Source: Clostridium ihumii AP5 (GTDB lineage Bacteria; Bacillota; Clostridia; Clostridiales; Clostridiaceae). From it: a stretch of DNA of 59,235 nucleotides. Under the pieces are notes generated by a model. That model was not told the origin of the DNA, searched no databases, and worked only from the letters and a program-made list of their open reading frames with translations. How positions within the stretch are numbered: the stretch's first letter is position 1; each line of letters opens with the position of its first letter. A program made the translations under genes and the position numbers. This document shows, piece after piece, positions 20,208 through 28,174 of this stretch. The stretch lies in NCBI RefSeq assembly GCF_000612845.1, contig NZ_CCAT010000042.1, positions 1 to 59,235 on the forward strand. Reading direction: 5' to 3'.

Positions 20208-20240
20208 AAAAGGAGCAAATTTTAATGTATTGCTCCTTTA
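20208..20240. terminator. Bidirectional terminator between the flavin protein and metG
   Basis: aaaggagca / tgctccttt pair across a 13-base AT-rich loop between converging genes, with A and T tracts outside. Confidence 0.8.
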
Positions 20241-20245
20241 TATTT

Positions 20246-21868
20246 TTATTTAAATAATTTATTTTTCTCATCATCTATTACTTTTTTATCGAGTCTTTCA
20301 AACAATATTTCAAAATCTCCTATTAAAATACCATTTTGAATTTCAATACTATTCCAAGTATTATTCTCTATTCCTAACCAATTCATAATTTTATATGATG
20401 ATTCTGGTAAAAATGGTATCAATAAATTAGCTAAATTAACTATTGTATATATCAAATTATATATGGTATTCTTACATTTATTTATATCTAATTGTATAGT
20501 TTTCCATGGCTGATTTTCATCAAAATATTTATTCATATTTCTTATAAAATTAAATATATCTTCAAGTGCATTTTTTAAGTTTCCAAACTCAATATTTTTT
20601 CCAATATTCTCATATAAATCTTTAATATTACCTTTTATATTTTCATCTATAGTTCCATTTGGTACAATATTATCAAAGTATTTTTTTATAAACACCAATG
20701 TTCTATTTACTAAATTTCCATAAGCACCTAGTAACTCTCCATTATTACTATTAACGTATTCTCTCCATGAAAAATCTGTATCTCTTTTTTCTGGGCCATT
20801 TATTATAAAGAAGTATCTTAAGGAATCACTATTATATTTTTCTACTATATCTGTTATCCATACTGCATAATTATTACTTGTAGATATTTTTTTACCTTCT
20901 AAAGTGACATATTCACTAGATATTATTCTCTCTGGTAATTTTCTATATCCAATTCCACTTATTAATGCTGGCAATATTATAGTATGAAATGGTATATTAT
21001 CTTTTCCATGAATATAATATGAAATGGTCTTTTCATTCCAAAACTCTTTATATTGTTTATTATTTTCTATAGACCATTTCTTGCTAGCAGTTAAGTATCC
21101 TAAAACAGCATCTATCCAAACATACACCTTCTTGTTTTCAAATCCTTTAATTGGAATATCCACTCCTAATGATAAGTCTCTTGATATTGCCCTATCACAT
21201 AATCCTTCTTTTAAATATCTTTCTGTATTGTTTACACTATTAACTTTCCAATACTCTTTTGATTTCTCCATGTTATTTCTTATAATATTTTCAAACTTTG
21301 ATAATGCAAAATATAACTGTTTATTTTTCCTTATTGTTGGTTGTTCTCCACAAAGTTTACATTTTCTTTCTGATAATTCAAGTGGTTCTAATAATGCTCC
21401 ACAATTATCACACTGATCCCCTCTTGCTATAGAACTACACTTTGGACATTTTCCTTCTACATATCTGTCTGGCAAAAATTCTTTACAATTCTCACAATAA
21501 ATTTGCTCAACTTCCTTTTCATAAATTAATCCTTTTTCATACAATAAATTAATTATTTTTTGTACTTCAGTTTTATGAAATTCATCGTCTGTTCTTGTGT
21601 AATAATCATAAGAAAAATTTAGTTTTTCAAAGCACTTTTTAAACTCACTATGATATTTATTTGCAATATCTTTAGCTTCTACTCCCTCTTTCTTAGCTCT
21701 AATAGATATAGGTGTTCCATGACAATCACTACCTGAAACATATAAAACATTATCTTTCTTTAATCTATAATACCGTGCAATCACATCTCCTGGTAATAAT
21801 GCTGCTATATGACCTATGTGTAGCGATCCATTAGCATAAGGCCATGCTCCTCCAATAAAAATATTCAT
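20246..21868 (-). CDS. metG: Methionyl-tRNA synthetase, short form
   Basis: 540 residues. The class I signatures are GSLHIGHIAALLPG near residue 15 and the KMSKS-equivalent KISTS. A multi-knuckle zinc insert carries CENCKEF, CPKCSS, CDNCG and CKLCG pairs. It attaches methionine to tRNA-Met. It lacks the C-terminal Trbp111-like tRNA-binding domain that many Firmicute enzymes of about 650 residues carry, so it may be a second, auxiliary copy (inference). A methionine-type T-box leader lies directly upstream, so uncharged tRNA-Met should turn it on. Confidence 0.93.
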   Translation of the reverse strand: MNIFIGGAWPYANGSLHIGHIAALLPGDVIARYYRLKKDNVLYVSGSDCHGTPISIRAKKEGVEAKDIANKYHSEFKKCFEKLNFSYDYYTRTDDEFHKTEVQKIINLLYEKGLIYEKEVEQIYCENCKEFLPDRYVEGKCPKCSSIARGDQCDNCGALLEPLELSERKCKLCGEQPTIRKNKQLYFALSKFENIIRNNMEKSKEYWKVNSVNNTERYLKEGLCDRAISRDLSLGVDIPIKGFENKKVYVWIDAVLGYLTASKKWSIENNKQYKEFWNEKTISYYIHGKDNIPFHTIILPALISGIGYRKLPERIISSEYVTLEGKKISTSNNYAVWITDIVEKYNSDSLRYFFIINGPEKRDTDFSWREYVNSNNGELLGAYGNLVNRTLVFIKKYFDNIVPNGTIDENIKGNIKDLYENIGKNIEFGNLKNALEDIFNFIRNMNKYFDENQPWKTIQLDINKCKNTIYNLIYTIVNLANLLIPFLPESSYKIMNWLGIENNTWNSIEIQNGILIGDFEILFERLDKKVIDDEKNKLFK

Positions 21869-21896
21869 ATTTATTCCTCCTTTAATTTTGCAAATA

Positions 21897-22160
21897 AAAA
21901 AACTCCCGACCTAAGAAATTAATCTTAGGAACGAGAGTTAACCTTCGTGTTACCATCCTATTTTATGTATACTTCACAGTATACACCTTCTCAAGTACGT
22001 CATTAATTATATTAATGATTATACTTTATCACTATAACGGGTGAACCCGTTGCAGCCTTAATTCATAAAAAATTTCGGTGCACCGCTCCAAGGCCATTTT
22101 CATTTTAATATCCTTTGCTTCTTCTCACCACTAAAAGCTCTCTGTAAAAGTATTCTTAAA
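21897..22160 (-). promoter_or_regulatory. T-box riboswitch controlling metG
   Basis: On the minus strand the leader shows a Stem I region starting near CAGAGAGCTTTTAGTGGTGA, a candidate specifier ATG in GATATTAAAATGAAAATGG (plus positions 22095-22103), and the T-box sequence AGGATGGTAACACG (about 21946-21960). A terminator follows. Methionine specificity fits the downstream gene; two overlapping-frame ATGs prevent naming the exact specifier triplet. Confidence 0.88.
21901..21939 (-). terminator. T-box terminator hairpin
   Basis: aactcccgacctaag / cttaggaacgagagtt forms the attenuator stem directly after the T-box sequence, followed by a T-run on the minus strand. Confidence 0.85.
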
Positions 22161-22253
22161 ATTACTTTCCTTTTCATTGCATTTATATATTATAATACAG
22201 ATTAAAATTTATTTGTCAATGTATTTTAAAAATTTAAAATATTAATAAACTTT

Positions 22254-23645
22254 TTAATCTATCTTTTCATATTTATTTTCTTCTTCGTTTTGCTGTAAAA
22301 TTATATATTTTTCTCCACCTTTATCAATGTTAAGTTCTACTTTCGTATTAACTTCTTCTGATATAAAAGTATTTTTAGTTTTTCTTTTAAACTCTATGGC
22401 TTCTTGATTTTCAACCTGAATATATAGTTTTTCTAATTCATCTTTTACATATATTTTAGTTTTTTGTTTATTGATGTATTGACCACTATAATTATCTATA
22501 CTTCTATTTTCTATTTCAATTTGCTCTTTGCTACTACCTTCCAGTTCATATACTTTTTCTAGTGTTTCTGATACTTCTTGTAATAATTTTTCCTGATTTG
22601 AATTAATCATAATCACAAAGCCATTTCCACCTTCATTATAAAACACAAATTCACTTTCAAATCCATAGTTTTCTCCGCTATGTAAAAATTTTGAATTTTT
22701 TCTATTTTCATCTTCAACTAAAGCAAATCCAATTCCTCTAACTATTTTCCCCTCTATATCACAATGTTTTCTTAACATTTCATTTACTGATTCAAGTTTT
22801 AATATGCCATCTTTCTTGCCATTTAAAATATTTTGTATTTCTAACCCTAATTTACATAAATCAGAAGGTGTTGTCCAAAGTCCTGCTGCTGCCATTTCAG
22901 GATATACATAATACATACCTTCAACTTCCTCACCAGTATATCCATAACCACATGATATATTATTTATATAGTCTACAGATATTGGTTGTTCATAAGTACT
23001 ATTATTCATATTCAAATCATCTAAAACTAATTGTTTCATAATAATTGGAAAAGGCTTTTTTAAAACATCTACTAACACTTGTTGTGCAATAGTGAATCCT
23101 CCTCCTGAATATCTATGACTTAATCCTGGTATAGTATCTACTATTACAGCTTCTGAATTTGCTGGATATTCTCCATTTAATACTTGTATAGTTGTTGGGA
23201 TTTCATCATTTAAATTATATCCTTCAAATCCTTGTACTGTTGTTCCAGCTGTGTGAGTTAAAATTTGTCTTAATGTTATCTTAGGTTGCCAATTACCATT
23301 TTTAGGTACTTTCCATGAAGTTAAGTAATTATTTACATCTTCATCTAAACTTAAAACTTTTCTTTCAACTAACCTCATAACTGCAACTGAAAAAACTGCC
23401 TTACTTATAGATGCTGCTTGAAATAAAGTATTTTCATCTATTTTCTCATCACTATTTCTTTTTTTAGTACCATATGCTTTTGAAAATTCTAATTTATAAT
23501 CTTTAATAAAAGCTATACTTAGTGCTGAAGTTCTGTAATATTTCATTCTATCAAAAATAGTTGTTTTGTTGTACTTTTCGTTTTCTAAATGACCTTTATA
23601 TAATATATTGTTTTCAAAGCTTTTTATTTTATTATTATTTAACAT
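22254..23645 (-). CDS. Beta-lactamase-fold serine hydrolase (class C / D-Ala carboxypeptidase-like)
   Basis: 463 residues. The active-site SxxK is SISK in LFQAASISKAVFSVAV near residue 77; the second motif is YSG in HRYSGGGF; the third is HSG in KFLHSGENYG. A C-terminal beta-rich extension of about 100 residues follows. No signal peptide is evident, so it is probably cytoplasmic. Related proteins are esterases, peptidases or D-amino acid amidases; the substrate cannot be told. GGGGAAGGGG precedes the ATG. Confidence 0.85.
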   Translation of the reverse strand: MLNNNKIKSFENNILYKGHLENEKYNKTTIFDRMKYYRTSALSIAFIKDYKLEFSKAYGTKKRNSDEKIDENTLFQAASISKAVFSVAVMRLVERKVLSLDEDVNNYLTSWKVPKNGNWQPKITLRQILTHTAGTTVQGFEGYNLNDEIPTTIQVLNGEYPANSEAVIVDTIPGLSHRYSGGGFTIAQQVLVDVLKKPFPIIMKQLVLDDLNMNNSTYEQPISVDYINNISCGYGYTGEEVEGMYYVYPEMAAAGLWTTPSDLCKLGLEIQNILNGKKDGILKLESVNEMLRKHCDIEGKIVRGIGFALVEDENRKNSKFLHSGENYGFESEFVFYNEGGNGFVIMINSNQEKLLQEVSETLEKVYELEGSSKEQIEIENRSIDNYSGQYINKQKTKIYVKDELEKLYIQVENQEAIEFKRKTKNTFISEEVNTKVELNIDKGGEKYIILQQNEEENKYEKID

Positions 23646-23689
23646 AAAATCCCCTTCCCCATGAGTTTTTTACTTACTATACCTATATT

Positions 23690-24247
23690 TTATAAATATT
23701 CTCTTTTTAATATAGACATTATTATTCCATCTTCTAACTTCCCTTTTATTAAGTCTCTTTCTCTTACTAGTCCTTCTTTTGTGAAGTTTAATTTTTCTAA
23801 TACTCTAACTGAAGCATCATTACCTGGTGTTATAATTGCCTCAATTCTATTTAAATTCATGTAGTTAAATCCAAATTTAATTAATGTTTTAACAGCTTCA
23901 GTTGCATAACCATTTCCCCAATAATCTTGAATGATACTGTATCCAACTTCACTTCTTCTAGCACCTTCTTCAAAATCCCCTAAACAACATATACCAATTA
24001 ACTTATTATTTTCTTTTAATACTATTCCCCATGTAATTTCTTCATTTTCATATAACTCTTCATTATATCTTTCAATAAATTTAATTACTTGTTCATGGGA
24101 TTTAACAGGATAAAAATAATCAAATCTTGCTACATCTTCATCACTTAATAATTTATATAACTGAATTTCATCTTCAAATTCTATTTTTCTTAAAGTTAAT
24201 CTTTCACTATCCAATACTGGAAATTGATTGAATTGTCTATTTATCAT
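23690..24247 (-). CDS. GNAT acetyltransferase, RimJ/RimL type
   Basis: 185 residues. The start (LDSERLTLRKIEFED) and the acetyl-CoA-binding block (VGYSIIQDYWGNGYATEAVK, then GFNYMNLNRIEAI) are typical of RimJ/RimL-like N-acetyltransferases. GAGGAGA precedes the ATG. Substrate unknown. It lies just upstream of the hydrolase gene on the same strand and may be cotranscribed with it. Confidence 0.87.
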   Translation of the reverse strand: MINRQFNQFPVLDSERLTLRKIEFEDEIQLYKLLSDEDVARFDYFYPVKSHEQVIKFIERYNEELYENEEITWGIVLKENNKLIGICCLGDFEEGARRSEVGYSIIQDYWGNGYATEAVKTLIKFGFNYMNLNRIEAIITPGNDASVRVLEKLNFTKEGLVRERDLIKGKLEDGIIMSILKREYL

Positions 24248-24386
24248 ATTTTTCTTTCTCCTCGTTTTAGATTAAACATTTTTATCTTTAAATTTTACAT
24301 CCTTTATATGAATTTTCTTTAATTGCTACATTCTAATTTTAAATATCTTAATTATACACTTCATTTTCTAATGTTGTAAGATAAAA

Positions 24387-24408
24387 AAAGCACTTTTAAA
24401 GTGCTTTT
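24387..24408 (-). terminator. Terminator after the AraC-family gene
   Basis: aaagcacttt / aaagtgcttt is a compact stem with A and T runs, 15 bases beyond the stop of the AraC/GyrI gene. Confidence 0.8.
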
Positions 24409-24422
24409 TTAAATATATTATT

Positions 24423-25310
24423 TTATTTTTTTATCACAGGCACATATATTTCCATTACAGTGTCCTTTCTTCCATGACATCTTTCATCATAAAACTCAAA
24501 ATCCATTTTACTTTCATCAAGCTCATATCCGCTATCTTTAAACCACTCTTCAAATATATATTTCCAAGTTTGTTTTATAATTTCAGCAAAATTTTCTTGC
24601 TCCAAATCATCACTTGTGTCTACTGGTGGAGTTGTAAATACAGCATAAGTTGCTTCTGGTACTTCTACTGTTATCATATCATCTGTAACATTTTTAAAAT
24701 TTTCAACAATGACACCTAAAAGATAGGTTGCATCCCCATTTTCCTTATTTGATGGAATGCACAATCCTACTTCTCCATGTTTAGGTGGATTCAAAATTTT
24801 ATACATTTTGCTTTCTAAATTTTCTCCATCATAATTATCCCAAAATGATGCCACATCTTTAGTATAATTTCCATTAGTAACATTAGTTTTTATTCCATAT
24901 CCAGCCACCTTAAACTCAGCCTTTTTTAAAATAATAGGATTCATAATATAACCTCCAATTTTTATAGTTGATTCTTCCTTAAAATATCCATTCATACGTT
25001 TTAAATATTGAGTAGGCGTAAAGCCATACTCTTTCTTAAATGCTTTTGAAAATCCATTATGTGTGTCAAATCCATAATCCATAGCAATATCAATTATTCT
25101 TTTTCCACTAAATAAATCTATTGCTGCTAGTGAAAGTCTTCTTTTTTTAACATACTCCATTAATGTGATTCCCTTGTGAATATTAAAAATTCTGCAAAAA
25201 TGAAATGTTGAATATCCACATTTTCTAGCTATCATATCTGGCGTTAAATCAAACTTTATATTTTTTTCAATATATTCAATACTCTCTAATACAACTGTAT
25301 TATAATTCAT
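24423..25310 (-). CDS. AraC-family regulator with GyrI-like effector domain
   Basis: 295 residues. The N-terminal AraC DNA-binding domain has two helix-turn-helix motifs (MIARKCGYSTFHFCRIF; then IIDIAMDYGFDTHNGFSKAF with EYGFTPTQYLK). From about residue 120 a GyrI/BacR-like ligand domain follows (EFKVAGYGIKTNV, PEATYAVFTTPP, GRKDTVMEIYVPV). This layout matches Rob/SoxS-like drug-sensing regulators. GGTGATGAT precedes the ATG. It sits just past the lanthipeptide array but behind that operon's terminator, so a link is unproven. Confidence 0.88.
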   Translation of the reverse strand: MNYNTVVLESIEYIEKNIKFDLTPDMIARKCGYSTFHFCRIFNIHKGITLMEYVKKRRLSLAAIDLFSGKRIIDIAMDYGFDTHNGFSKAFKKEYGFTPTQYLKRMNGYFKEESTIKIGGYIMNPIILKKAEFKVAGYGIKTNVTNGNYTKDVASFWDNYDGENLESKMYKILNPPKHGEVGLCIPSNKENGDATYLLGVIVENFKNVTDDMITVEVPEATYAVFTTPPVDTSDDLEQENFAEIIKQTWKYIFEEWFKDSGYELDESKMDFEFYDERCHGRKDTVMEIYVPVIKK

Positions 25311-25479
25311 ATCATCACCAACCTATCCCCACGTGGTAATTATATTTTAACAATAAAATTAAGGTTACATTGTTCCTAATTTGCTATTTTATATTATCTA
25401 TTTAATCACATATGCTCTAGATTTTACATTCATTTATATCAATTTAAATAACTAAATTTAAATTATTATATAACAAGAA

Positions 25480-25517
25480 AAAGTTCTCCTATAAAATCTT
25501 GTTTTATAGGAGAACTT
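25480..25517 (-). terminator. Terminator of the lanthipeptide operon
   Basis: aagttctcctataaaa / ttttataggagaactt is a perfect 16-base stem about 75 bases beyond precursor P1 on the minus strand. It marks the 3-prime end of the roughly 10-kb operon. Confidence 0.85.
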
Positions 25518-25591
25518 TCTATTTTAGTTTTTATATTAATCTAAAAATATACTTATTTAACTACTGTTTTCTTAATACTCTAAGCAATGTC

Positions 25592-25765
25592 TTATGCCCA
25601 ATCACACTTAGCTGATGTAAAACAGCTATTACCACAACTGTCAGGCTCGTGTGTCTTATATCCACAATCCCTATTATAGGTTTTATTACCTCTATTTACT
25701 GATTCATATTTTTTTGATAATTTATTATTCTGTAAATCCAAATCAAAATCCTTATAATTTGGCAT
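25592..25765 (-). CDS. Lanthipeptide precursor P1
   Basis: 57 residues, found by the conserved leader MPNYKDFDLDLQN (class I FNLD-box variant). Core region from about residue 34 with Cys at 34, 44, 48 and 54 and Ser/Thr between them (YKTHEPDSCGNSCF). It is the last gene of the operon. The core belongs to a KTHExDSC group with P3 and P4. The role is inferred from the leader and the LanB/LanC genes: dehydration of Ser/Thr and ring closure with Cys. The leader cleavage site is not obvious. Confidence 0.85.
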   Translation of the reverse strand: MPNYKDFDLDLQNNKLSKKYESVNRGNKTYNRDCGYKTHEPDSCGNSCFTSAKCDWA

Positions 25766-25809
25766 TTAAATACCTCCTATACTATTTAGTTTCAAACTAT
25801 ATTTTAATA

Positions 25810-26004
25810 TTATCTACCATCAAAATCAGTACCACATACAATTGTATCAGTAAAACATACTTTTCCACAGCTATTTCCTTCATTTGTCTTACATCCGCAG
25901 CTATAATAGCAAGTTCCTCCATCACTTCTTTTCTTACTATTCATTGATTTTAAATTGTTTTTTTCATTTCTTATATCTAAATCAAACTCTTTATAATTCG
26001 GCAT
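25810..26004 (-). CDS. Lanthipeptide precursor P2
   Basis: 64 residues: leader MPNYKEFDLDIRN, then a basic linker and a core with six Cys (32, 36, 38, 46, 50, 57), including the CGC pair and NSCGKVCFTDT. The C-terminus FDGR is unlike the other precursors. Core spacing (SCG..CF) relates it to P1. It lies 44 bases upstream of P1, with its own ribosome site. Confidence 0.85.
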   Translation of the reverse strand: MPNYKEFDLDIRNEKNNLKSMNSKKRSDGGTCYYSCGCKTNEGNSCGKVCFTDTIVCGTDFDGR

Positions 26005-26089
26005 TTATCTTCTACTCCTTCTATTTATTTATTTTTTCTGTTTTATATTTAAAATTACTATTGTCTTTTAAAATAACTGTATTAACCAA

Positions 26090-26275
26090 CTACCACGCTG
26101 AATCTTCATGTGTTTTAGATCCACCGCCACTTCCACTTCCTCCAGTTTTAGGTTTGCAAGCTATACATATACTTTGTTCCTTTACCTCTATGCTTGTCCT
26201 TCCTGGTCTATCATCTATTCTACCTTGAAATCTAACATTTCTTATATCTAAATCAAAATCTTTATAATTTGGCAT
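26090..26275 (-). CDS. Lanthipeptide precursor P3, glycine-rich core
   Basis: 61 residues: leader MPNYKDFDLDIRN, then CIACKPKT and a low-complexity segment GGSGSGGGS ending KTHEDSAW. Only two Cys (37, 40) remain. The KTHEDS end aligns with P1 and P4, where it is followed by a Cys-rich tail. P3 therefore seems to have lost its C-terminal ring-forming half and gained a glycine-serine spacer. It may still form one or two rings. Confidence 0.8.
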   Translation of the reverse strand: MPNYKDFDLDIRNVRFQGRIDDRPGRTSIEVKEQSICIACKPKTGGSGSGGGSKTHEDSAW

Positions 26276-26286
26276 TTAAATACCTT

Positions 26287-26437
26287 CTAATTTATTATTT
26301 TTCTAATCAATAGCTTAGGACACGGTTTTATAGATTTACATATTTTATTATAAGTTGCACATTTACATATACTCATATCATCTTTCTTATCTGAAATAGG
26401 ATATATTTTCTTACCAATAATTTTACCTTTTATACCC
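26287..26437 (-). pseudogene. Leaderless lanthipeptide core remnant
   Basis: An in-frame segment ending at 26287 reads KKIYPISDKKDDMSICKCAT, then NKICKSIKPC. It closely matches residues 15-40 of the adjacent P4 (KRRYPISDKRDDMSMCVCKK). No leader, start codon or ribosome site precedes it: similarity starts at the point where the leader should end, directly behind the P4 stop and in another frame. This looks like a former tandem paralogue whose leader and upstream spacer were deleted. Confidence 0.7.
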
Positions 26438-26633
26438 AAGTACACTTACCTGATTCAAAACAAAGACCATTATTGCAACTATCAGTTTCATGTGTTTTAC
26501 ATACATCAGTTTTTTTACAAACACACATACTCATATCATCTCTTTTATCTGAAATAGGATATCTTCTTTTATCATTAATTTTATTCATTTTTATATTTTG
26601 TATATCTAAATCAAAATCTTTATAATTTGGCAT
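26430..26633 (-). CDS. Lanthipeptide precursor P4
   Basis: 67 residues: leader MPNYKDFDLDIQN, a basic linker (KRRYPISDKRDD) and a six-Cys core (37, 39, 45, 53, 58, 64) with CKTHETDSC and GKCTWV. It is closest to P1 in the C-terminal half. A leaderless copy of its linker and first core segment follows immediately downstream. Confidence 0.86.
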   Translation of the reverse strand: MPNYKDFDLDIQNIKMNKINDKRRYPISDKRDDMSMCVCKKTDVCKTHETDSCNNGLCFESGKCTWV

Positions 26634-26662
26634 TCAATTCACTCCTTCTAACTTTAAACAAC

Positions 26663-26875
26663 TTATAATGCACAATCAGTATGCTGATTACAGCTTCCAT
26701 TACAGTAAGTTGCACAACTACAGTGAGTTGCACAAGTTTGTGTTTTAGGTCTACAGCGGCATTCACTTAATTTATCATATTCATAACTAAATGTTGGTGG
26801 TAATACTTTTCTGCTACTATCTACACCTAACTTACTATTTTGTATATCTAAATCGAAATCTTTATAATTTGGCAT
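26663..26875 (-). CDS. Lanthipeptide precursor P5
   Basis: 70 residues, the longest of the set: leader MPNYKDFDLDIQN, then LPPTFSYEYDKLSECRC and a core with eight Cys (39, 41, 48, 52, 54, 58, 62, 68), ending CNGSCNQHTDCAL. It is a paralogue of P8 but carries a short extra block repeating the CAT.C unit (CATHCSCATYC). Such an internal duplication would add thioether ring positions. Confidence 0.86.
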   Translation of the reverse strand: MPNYKDFDLDIQNSKLGVDSSRKVLPPTFSYEYDKLSECRCRPKTQTCATHCSCATYCNGSCNQHTDCAL

Positions 26876-26919
26876 TTACCTTCACTCCTTTTTGTATCTA
26901 TTTATTTTTATATTCAAAT

Positions 26920-27111
26920 TTAATCTGCTGGTTTTATACAACGAGTTTGACAACTATTGGGATTACAAGCACTTCCATTACAAGTCCTTCCACAAACAGT
27001 TTTTTTACCACCACCATCTGTTGCAGGAACAATAACTGCTGATGGTCCATACATATTTATTCCATTTTTAGAATTCCTTATATCTAAGTCAAACTCTTTA
27101 TAATTCGGCAT
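26920..27111 (-). CDS. Lanthipeptide precursor P6
   Basis: 63 residues: leader MPNYKEFDLDIRN, a neutral glycine-containing linker (VIVPATDGGGKK) and a compact core with five Cys (40, 44, 49, 54, 58): CGRTCNGSACNPNSCQTRC. Every Cys after the first has Ser or Thr within two or three residues, ideal for small lanthionine rings. The core does not resemble the other groups closely. Confidence 0.86.
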   Translation of the reverse strand: MPNYKEFDLDIRNSKNGINMYGPSAVIVPATDGGGKKTVCGRTCNGSACNPNSCQTRCIKPAD

Positions 27112-27158
27112 TCAAATCCCTCCTTTTATTAGTATATAATTTTAAATATTATTATAGT

Positions 27159-27323
27159 TTAACAGTTGCGACCAGTCTTACATCTACTTGTACAACGACA
27201 TTCACTATATATATCCGGTGTTTTCGTAAATGTTATTGGTTCTGTTGAAAATCCATGAACTTCTCTTTCTGTTTTATTTCTAATATTTTGAATATCTAAA
27301 TCAAATTCTTTATAATTTGGTAT
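27159..27323 (-). CDS. Lanthipeptide precursor P7, ATA in place of the start codon
   Basis: The frame encodes (I)PNYKEFDLDIQN, a linker (PITFTKTPDIYSE) and a core CRCTSRCKTGRNC with Cys at 42, 44, 48 and 54, for 54 residues. The first codon is ATA where all paralogues have ATG, with an in-frame TGA just before it. A GAAGGG ribosome site remains about 10 bases upstream. Frame and core are intact, so it may be translated weakly from AUA, or be a recent start-loss pseudogene. Confidence 0.7.
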   Translation of the reverse strand: MPNYKEFDLDIQNIRNKTEREVHGFSTEPITFTKTPDIYSECRCTSRCKTGRNC

Positions 27324-27352
27324 TCAATTCATCCCTTCTGACTTTAAGCAAC

Positions 27353-27553
27353 TTATAATGTACAATCAGTATGCTGATTACAGCTTCCATTACAGTAAGT
27401 TACACAACTATTTCGTGTTTTAGGTTTACAAACACACTCACTATATTGATCATATTCATAACTAAATGTTGGTGGCATTGTTGTTGTTTTGATACTATTT
27501 ACACTTGACTTATTATTTTGTATATCTAAATCGAAATCTTTATAATTTGGCAT
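27353..27553 (-). CDS. Lanthipeptide precursor P8
   Basis: 66 residues: leader MPNYKDFDLDIQN, then MPPTFSYEYDQYSECVCKPK and a six-Cys core (40, 42, 50, 54, 58, 64) ending CNGSCNQHTDCTL. It is nearly the same as P5 at its end but lacks P5's extra CATHCS block. A TATAGGG-type repeat lies just upstream, between P8 and P9. Confidence 0.86.
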   Translation of the reverse strand: MPNYKDFDLDIQNNKSSVNSIKTTTMPPTFSYEYDQYSECVCKPKTRNSCVTYCNGSCNQHTDCTL

Positions 27554-27589
27554 TCATCTTCACTCCTTAAATTTTATATTTTTAAAATT

Positions 27590-27780
27590 ATAACCCTATA
27601 TAACTATTTAAATTGACCATTGATATATCCTAGAATTCAAAACTCAAAATTAAATTAATTTCTTTATCAGTTGAAAAACAATTTCTTTGAATAACATTAT
27701 TCTAATTTAATTTTTATATCAGTCATTTTTAAAGTCAACTTTAAATGATCTATAAGGTTATAATTAAATATCTATATTTT
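27590..27780 (+). repeat. TATAGGG-ended repeat, type A, inside the precursor array
   Basis: Bounded by taaccctata and tataaggttata, with an internal stretch tttctttatcagttgaaaaa followed by ...ttctaatttaattttt that matches the copy at 49438 in the same orientation. It separates P8 from P9 and contains no open frame. Confidence 0.5.
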
Positions 27781-27802
27781 TTTATTTATGATTTTTTTAT
27801 TT

Positions 27803-27955
27803 TTAATATGCACACATAGTGTTTGGACAGCTTCTATTTCCATATGTGTAACATCCATCTGTTTTTTTCTTTCCTTGTATATTTTCATTTTTGGAATTAT
27901 TACCTTTAACTGTATTGTTTCTTAAGTCTAAATCGAAATCTTTATAATTTGGCAT
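27803..27955 (-). CDS. Lanthipeptide precursor P9
   Basis: 50 residues: leader MPNYKDFDLDLRN, a polar linker and a short core with Cys at 35, 43 and 48 (GCYTYGNRSCPNTMCAY). GGGGGATAACGTAA precedes the ATG. The core is distinct from the other groups and has two to three Ser/Thr usable for rings. Confidence 0.83.
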   Translation of the reverse strand: MPNYKDFDLDLRNNTVKGNNSKNENIQGKKKTDGCYTYGNRSCPNTMCAY

Positions 27956-27991
27956 TTACGTTATCCCCCTTTATTAAAATTAAATTTTAAA

Positions 27992-28174
27992 TTAATACAT
28001 ACATTCCTTTACATTGCAAGTTTTTAATCTCTTTGTGTAAGTTTTAGGCTTACAACGACATTCACTTAATGGATCATAATAATTTCCTGTATTTGATAAC
28101 TCTTTACCTAAAGAAGTTTTTGAACTTCCTTTATTATTTTGTATATCTAAATCGAAATCCTTGTAATTTGGCAT
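27992..28174 (-). CDS. Lanthipeptide precursor P10
   Basis: 60 residues from the ATG that follows AGGAGGTGAAACA; an in-frame ATG at 28192 would lie upstream of this ribosome site and is rejected. Leader MPNYKDFDLDIQN, then PLSECRCKPKTYTKRLKTC and a four-Cys core (39, 41, 53, 58). The SECRCKPKT segment ties it to P5 and P8, although its tail differs. Confidence 0.87.
   Translation of the reverse strand: MPNYKDFDLDIQNNKGSSKTSLGKELSNTGNYYDPLSECRCKPKTYTKRLKTCNVKECMY

Noticed and set aside
24423-25310. AraC/GyrI protein as the lanthipeptide regulator
   Set aside because: It lies beyond the operon terminator with its own terminator; adjacency alone does not support it.
25651-27042. Open frames on the plus strand across the precursor array
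   Set aside because: They are antisense to the precursors, biased in composition and without ribosome sites.
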